A program made the position numbers and the translations under genes. Below, in pieces: positions 61,399 to 64,000 of a stretch of 64,000 nucleotides of DNA; position 1 is the stretch's first letter, and every line of letters begins with the position of its first letter. This DNA is from JAAELZ01 sp965223465 (GTDB lineage Bacteria > Pseudomonadota > Gammaproteobacteria > Arenicellales > Poriferihabitantaceae): contig OZ245025.1 of NCBI GenBank assembly GCA_965223465.1, positions 3,038,001 through 3,102,000 of the forward strand, given 5' to 3'. The notes beneath the pieces are model-generated. The model did not search any database. It was not told the DNA's origin and saw nothing but the letters and a program-made list of their open reading frames with translations.

Positions 61399-61599
61399 AT
61401 GACGCTTGAAAAGGCGCGGAATATTCTCCAAGTACAGGTCGATTTCGATGGTTTTTACTACCGACATGGCACTAAATTAAGCTTGGCAGATGGATTCAGT
61501 GAGCACGGCCATCCAGTAGCGGATAAATCTATTACTGAGTTTAAATTGGGGGAGGTTCTCCAATTTAGTTCAGAATACACCTTTAATTTGCCCGCTTGA
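61399..61599 (+). CDS. Small hypothetical protein upstream of the DUF2244 gene
   Basis: A 66-residue soluble protein (LEKARNILQVQVDFDGFYYRHGTK ... EHGHPVADKSITEFKLGEVLQF). No recognised domain or signal. It ends two bases before the ATG of the DUF2244 gene and has an AGGGCAG stretch ahead of its own ATG, so it appears to be the first gene of the cyoE transcript. The conserved-looking His-rich middle may bind something; not known. Confidence 0.6.
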   Translation: MTLEKARNILQVQVDFDGFYYRHGTKLSLADGFSEHGHPVADKSITEFKLGEVLQFSSEYTFNLPA

Positions 61600-61601
61600 G
61601 T

Positions 61602-62060
61602 ATGGCTAAGTTTGAGATTACGCCTAATCGTTCCCTGAGTTCGCGTGGTATGGTTTTGGTTATTTCTGCCTTCGGTGTGGTGCTCGGATTGCTTGCTTTA
61701 CGCCTGGCATGGATGGGCTTATGGCTGGTTATTCCTTTTTTACTGCTGGATTTGCTCGCCGTTGCCGCAGCTTTTTATTGGATTCGAAAAAAAAATAATT
61801 TGCGTGAATCCGTTAGAATCGACAAAAAGTGTCTGCAGATCAAGCATCACGAGCATCGGAAAGCCAAATCCTGGGAGTTTGACTTAAACTGGGTAAAGGT
61901 AGATTTGCAGAAAAACGCACATCCCTGGCAGCCTAGCCGCCTGCTGATCGGTTCGCATGGAAAGTGGGTCGAACTTGCTAGTTTTCTGACGGATGATGAA
62001 CGCGCTGACTTATCCTATGCGTTAAACCGATCCATTGACGAACAACTCAACCATGCCTGA
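61602..62060 (+). CDS. DUF2244 family membrane protein
   Basis: About 152 residues from the ATG at 61602 (a TTG lies six bases before). Two transmembrane helices (MVLVISAFGVVLGLLALRLAWMG and WLVIPFLLLDLLAVAAAFYWI) followed by a cytoplasmic beta-rich domain (LQIKHHEHRKAKSWEFDLNWVKVDLQ, LLIGSHGKWVELASFLTDDER) typical of DUF2244. Such genes recur beside cytochrome c oxidase operons, as here, though the role is unknown. Overlaps cyoE by eight bases. Confidence 0.88.
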   Translation: MAKFEITPNRSLSSRGMVLVISAFGVVLGLLALRLAWMGLWLVIPFLLLDLLAVAAAFYWIRKKNNLRESVRIDKKCLQIKHHEHRKAKSWEFDLNWVKVDLQKNAHPWQPSRLLIGSHGKWVELASFLTDDERADLSYALNRSIDEQLNHA

Positions 62061-62976
62061 TGCGGGAACCTATCCAGATCAGTCTTTTATTCGGAATTGG
62101 TCTGAATATCTCGACTGCTGTAAGCTGAAAGTAGTGGCGCTTATCATGTTCACCGCCTTGGTGGGCATGTTGTTATCGGTGGAGGGGATGGTGCCGACTA
62201 TTAAGGCTTTCTGGGGTTTAATCGGAATTGGCCTAGCGGCGGCAGCGGGTGCTGCCCTCAATCATGTGATTGATGAAGAAATAGATCAACGCATGGAGCG
62301 CACAAAGTATCGGCCGGTTGCGCAAGGGCAGTTAAAACCTGCCAATGTTGTTATCTTTGCAATCGCGATGGCCGCGTGCTCCGCGTTAGTTTTGTATGTA
62401 TTCGTTAACACCTTAACGATGCTGCTGACCATGGCATCAATGATTGGTTATGCTGTGATCTATACCATGTTCTTAAAACGCAATACGCCTCAAAATATTG
62501 TTATTGGTGGCGCTGCGGGCGCTGCTCCACCGGTGCTCGGGTGGACCGCCATAACAGGGGAGTTACACAGTGAAGCACTATTATTGTTTCTAATTATTTT
62601 TGTATGGACCCCACCGCATTTCTGGGCGCTGGCAATTAAGCGCCATAAGGAATACGCCAAGGCCAAGGTGCCCATGTTACCCGTGACTCATGGTATCGCG
62701 TTCACCAAATTGCACGTCGTGCTGTACACGGTACTGTTGTTTATCGTGACGTTAATGCCATTTTTAGTCTTTATGAGTGGAACTATTTATTTAGCCGGCG
62801 CAATTTCACTTGGTGTTGGTTTTGTTTACTACGCGTGGAAGTTGTATTCAACCGAAGGCGATGAATTTGCAATGAAAACCTTTGGCTATTCCATTTTCTA
62901 TCTGACAGCCTTGTTCGCTTTTTTTCTGGCCGACCACTATCTGCGCATATTCATTCGTGCGTTTTTTCTCAGCTAA
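62053..62976 (+). CDS. cyoE: Protoheme IX farnesyltransferase (haem O synthase)
   Basis: UbiA-family prenyltransferase that adds farnesyl to haem B to make haem O for oxidases. About 307 residues from the ATG at 62053; an in-frame ATG at 62035 would lie within DUF2244. About nine helices; the prenyl-diphosphate site is NHVIDEEIDQRMERTKYRPVAQG, and GGAAGAAPPVLGWTAITGEL and FVWTPPHFWALAIKRHKEYAKAKVPMLPV are diagnostic. Sits just before the coxB locus. Confidence 0.96.
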   Translation: MPDAGTYPDQSFIRNWSEYLDCCKLKVVALIMFTALVGMLLSVEGMVPTIKAFWGLIGIGLAAAAGAALNHVIDEEIDQRMERTKYRPVAQGQLKPANVVIFAIAMAACSALVLYVFVNTLTMLLTMASMIGYAVIYTMFLKRNTPQNIVIGGAAGAAPPVLGWTAITGELHSEALLLFLIIFVWTPPHFWALAIKRHKEYAKAKVPMLPVTHGIAFTKLHVVLYTVLLFIVTLMPFLVFMSGTIYLAGAISLGVGFVYYAWKLYSTEGDEFAMKTFGYSIFYLTALFAFFLADHYLRIFIRAFFLS

Positions 62977-62984
62977 TATATATA

Positions 62985-63191
62985 ATGGCCGAGCAGCAAG
63001 AAAACATTTCTCCATTTTCCATCTTAAAAAGCGCTTTATCGGCAATGATCGGGGTGCAGAGCAATGCAAATCGTCAGCGTGACTTTAATAGTGGAAAATT
63101 TTGGCATTTCTTTATTGCAGGTGGCATTGTCACCATTTTATTTCTGGCGGTAGTCTGGATTAGTGTAAAGCTACTAATGGCAAGTATTTGA
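62985..63191 (+). CDS. DUF2970 family small membrane protein
   Basis: A 68-residue protein: PFSILKSALSAMIGVQSNANRQRDFNSGKFWHFFIAGGIVTILFLAVVWISVKLLM, the DUF2970 pattern with a single C-terminal transmembrane helix. Members occur near cytochrome oxidase genes. Nine bases after cyoE, same transcript. Confidence 0.88.
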   Translation: MAEQQENISPFSILKSALSAMIGVQSNANRQRDFNSGKFWHFFIAGGIVTILFLAVVWISVKLLMASI

Positions 63192-63232
63192 GATACGTGT
63201 TACGCATAAACTAGTGGGGCAGAACATACCTT

Positions 63233-63421
63233 ATGGTGAAAAAGAGTAAGCAAAAATCGCTGCAGAAGAAGCTCAAGAAAATCATAAAAAAAATGCAGCG
63301 AATTCAGAAAAATATCGCAGCTGACGAGCAACCGCTGGCAATGCATGAACTCGATACCTTAACCGAGCTAGGAGAACAATATGCTGCGGTAGTGAGCGCC
63401 ATGGAAACGGAGAAAGTCTAG
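63233..63421 (+). CDS. Small lysine-rich hypothetical protein
   Basis: A 62-residue, largely helical and very basic protein (KKSKQKSLQKKLKKIIKKMQRIQKNIAADEQ) with an acidic C-terminal half (MHELDTLTELGEQYAAVVSAMETE). Coiled coil likely. No recognised family. Sits between DUF2970 and coxB on the same strand; it may be a minor assembly or structural factor or a non-functional small frame. Its length, coding bias and position make a real gene more likely than not. Confidence 0.55.
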   Translation: MVKKSKQKSLQKKLKKIIKKMQRIQKNIAADEQPLAMHELDTLTELGEQYAAVVSAMETEKV

Positions 63422-63553
63422 CTCATTTATAACTCATCCATATTGTTTCTTGGCTCGGCAGGCGGCCTACATAAGGCTCGCTAATCACGTGCTAATTTCT
63501 TTTTGGTAAAAAGTCCTTTGGTAGATTGCAGCCCGATGCAGGATTCGATAGTA

Positions 63554-63593
63554 TTGACCTAGATCAAGTAACAATAAAAAATATACTTATATT
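63554..63593 (+). promoter_or_regulatory. Candidate FNR/Anr-type site and promoter for coxB
   Basis: TTGACCTAGATCAA at 63554-63567 matches the FNR/Anr consensus TTGAT-N4-ATCAA at nine of ten defined bases. TATATT at 63588-63593 (or TATACT at 63582-63587) can serve as a -10 box. With the first, a start near 63600 would put the site centre around -40, close to the -41.5 of class II activation; with the second it would overlap the -35 and rather repress. This is seen as a sequence match; binding is inferred. Confidence 0.6.
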
Positions 63594-63692
63594 TGTTAAG
63601 GCAATAATATTGAACCATGCAAGCGCAGTTCAGGGGCTTAGCTTAAATATAAGAAAGCAACAAAATAACTATTTTTATAAAGGAGACTCAGA

Positions 63693-64000
63693 ATGATTCG
63701 AGCTATTCAGGCAATCATCGGTTTGGTTACGACCGTTGTTTCGTTTACTGTACAGGCTAAATGGGAAACCAACCTAACCAAGGGTGTCACCGAGTTGAGT
63801 CGGGAGGTTTATGACCTACATATGTTGGTAATGTGGGTATGTGTTGCTATCGGTGTGCTGGTATTTAGCTTAATGATTTATTCCATGATTAAACACCGAA
63901 AATCATTGGGTCATGAGCCTGCAACCTTTCACGAGAGTACTAAAATCGAAATTGTCTGGACAATCGTGCCCATTCTCATTTTGGTTTCTCTGGCTATTCC
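63693..64000 (+). CDS. coxB: Cytochrome c oxidase subunit II (3' end beyond window)
   Basis: The first 102 codons of an aa3-type oxidase subunit II, preceded by AAGGAGA at 63680-63686. Signal/leader MIRAIQAIIGLVTTVVSFTVQA, then LSREVYDLHMLVMWVCVAIGVLVFSLMIYSMIKHRK (first transmembrane helix) and FHESTKIEIVWTIVPILILVSLAIP (start of the second), the typical subunit II layout. The CuA-binding domain lies beyond the window. The upstream cyoE and DUF2970 genes support the assignment. Confidence 0.93.
   Translation, partial: MIRAIQAIIGLVTTVVSFTVQAKWETNLTKGVTELSREVYDLHMLVMWVCVAIGVLVFSLMIYSMIKHRKSLGHEPATFHESTKIEIVWTIVPILILVSLAI

Noticed and set aside
1..64000. tRNA or rRNA genes, CRISPR arrays, insertion sequences and prophage genes
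   Set aside because: Looked for cloverleaf-like GTTCRA segments, regularly spaced repeats and transposase/integrase motifs; none was found by eye.

Overview
The window reads as a stretch of core chromosome from a gammaproteobacterium of moderate G+C content. The evidence is gene content and order: a type IV pilus pilNOPQ block leading to aroK-aroB, rhlB divergent from trxA as in enterics, hemC-hemD, cmoA-cmoB, serC-serB, MoxR/DUF58/transglutaminase genes, and cyoE near a cytochrome c oxidase (coxB) locus. Three genes hint at lifestyle: a CbbQ/NirQ-type ATPase (RuBisCO activation or denitrification), a pyrophosphate-dependent phosphofructokinase (common in methylotrophs and sulphur-oxidising autotrophs) and an aa3-type oxidase locus. 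A chemolithoautotrophic or methylotrophic gammaproteobacterium fits, but no diagnostic gene such as RuBisCO, a sox gene or methanol dehydrogenase is in the window. No rRNA, tRNA, insertion sequence, prophage or CRISPR array was seen.

Layout. 1-6.8 kb: end of the type IV pilus operon (pilN partial, pilO, pilP, pilQ), a Gate-domain membrane protein, then aroK-aroB. 6.9-7.7 kb: two small lipoproteins closed by a clear terminator. 7.9-15 kb: gltB-gltD-hemE, tightly coupled. 15.2-19.5 kb: TehA/SLAC1-like channel, argE, a folK-folP fusion and a methyltransferase. 19.5-24.8 kb: a second thioredoxin, an orphan cbbQ, serB-serC and a divergent class V aminotransferase, and a DUF4389 protein. 25-29.3 kb: an NlpD-like amidase activator, a DUF938 methyltransferase, a TIGR04283/TIGR04282 transferase pair, a ThiS/MoaD-like small protein and proA. 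29.4-36.1 kb: rhlB, trxA, argS, an FtsN-like SPOR protein, a YdjM-like protein and hemCD.

36.1-37.7 kb is an A+T-rich patch with three small accessory genes (lipoprotein, uridine-kinase-like P-loop protein, membrane protein). It lies where hemX/hemY often follow hemD. 37.7-43.2 kb: cmoAB, a YpfJ-like zinc protease, a TehB-like methyltransferase, an ExeA/MshM-like ATPase and a phosphodiesterase. 43.2-43.6 kb holds what looks like a frameshifted, decaying gene. 43.8-49.7 kb: an AEC transporter, a pteridine reductase, midA, uppP, and a P-loop protein paired with metA. 49.8-54.9 kb: an AlgR-like regulator, a periplasmic thioredoxin-fold protein, a DUF2062 protein, mscL, an M48 lipoprotein protease and waaF. 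55.1-59.0 kb: moxR-DUF58-tgpA. 59.2-64 kb: a hypothetical gene, PPi-PFK, then the respiratory block DUF2244-cyoE-DUF2970-small ORF-coxB (cut by the window edge), with a good FNR/Anr-type box ahead of coxB.

Most of this is ordinary housekeeping sequence. I found no clearly new multi-gene system. The best leads are the A+T-rich patch after hemD, the orphan cbbQ, the diglycine-ended ThiS/MoaD-like protein, the P-loop/metA pair, the Gate protein inside the pil-aro block, and the decayed gene at 43.2-43.6 kb. All family assignments come from reading motifs and overall resemblance, not from database searches.
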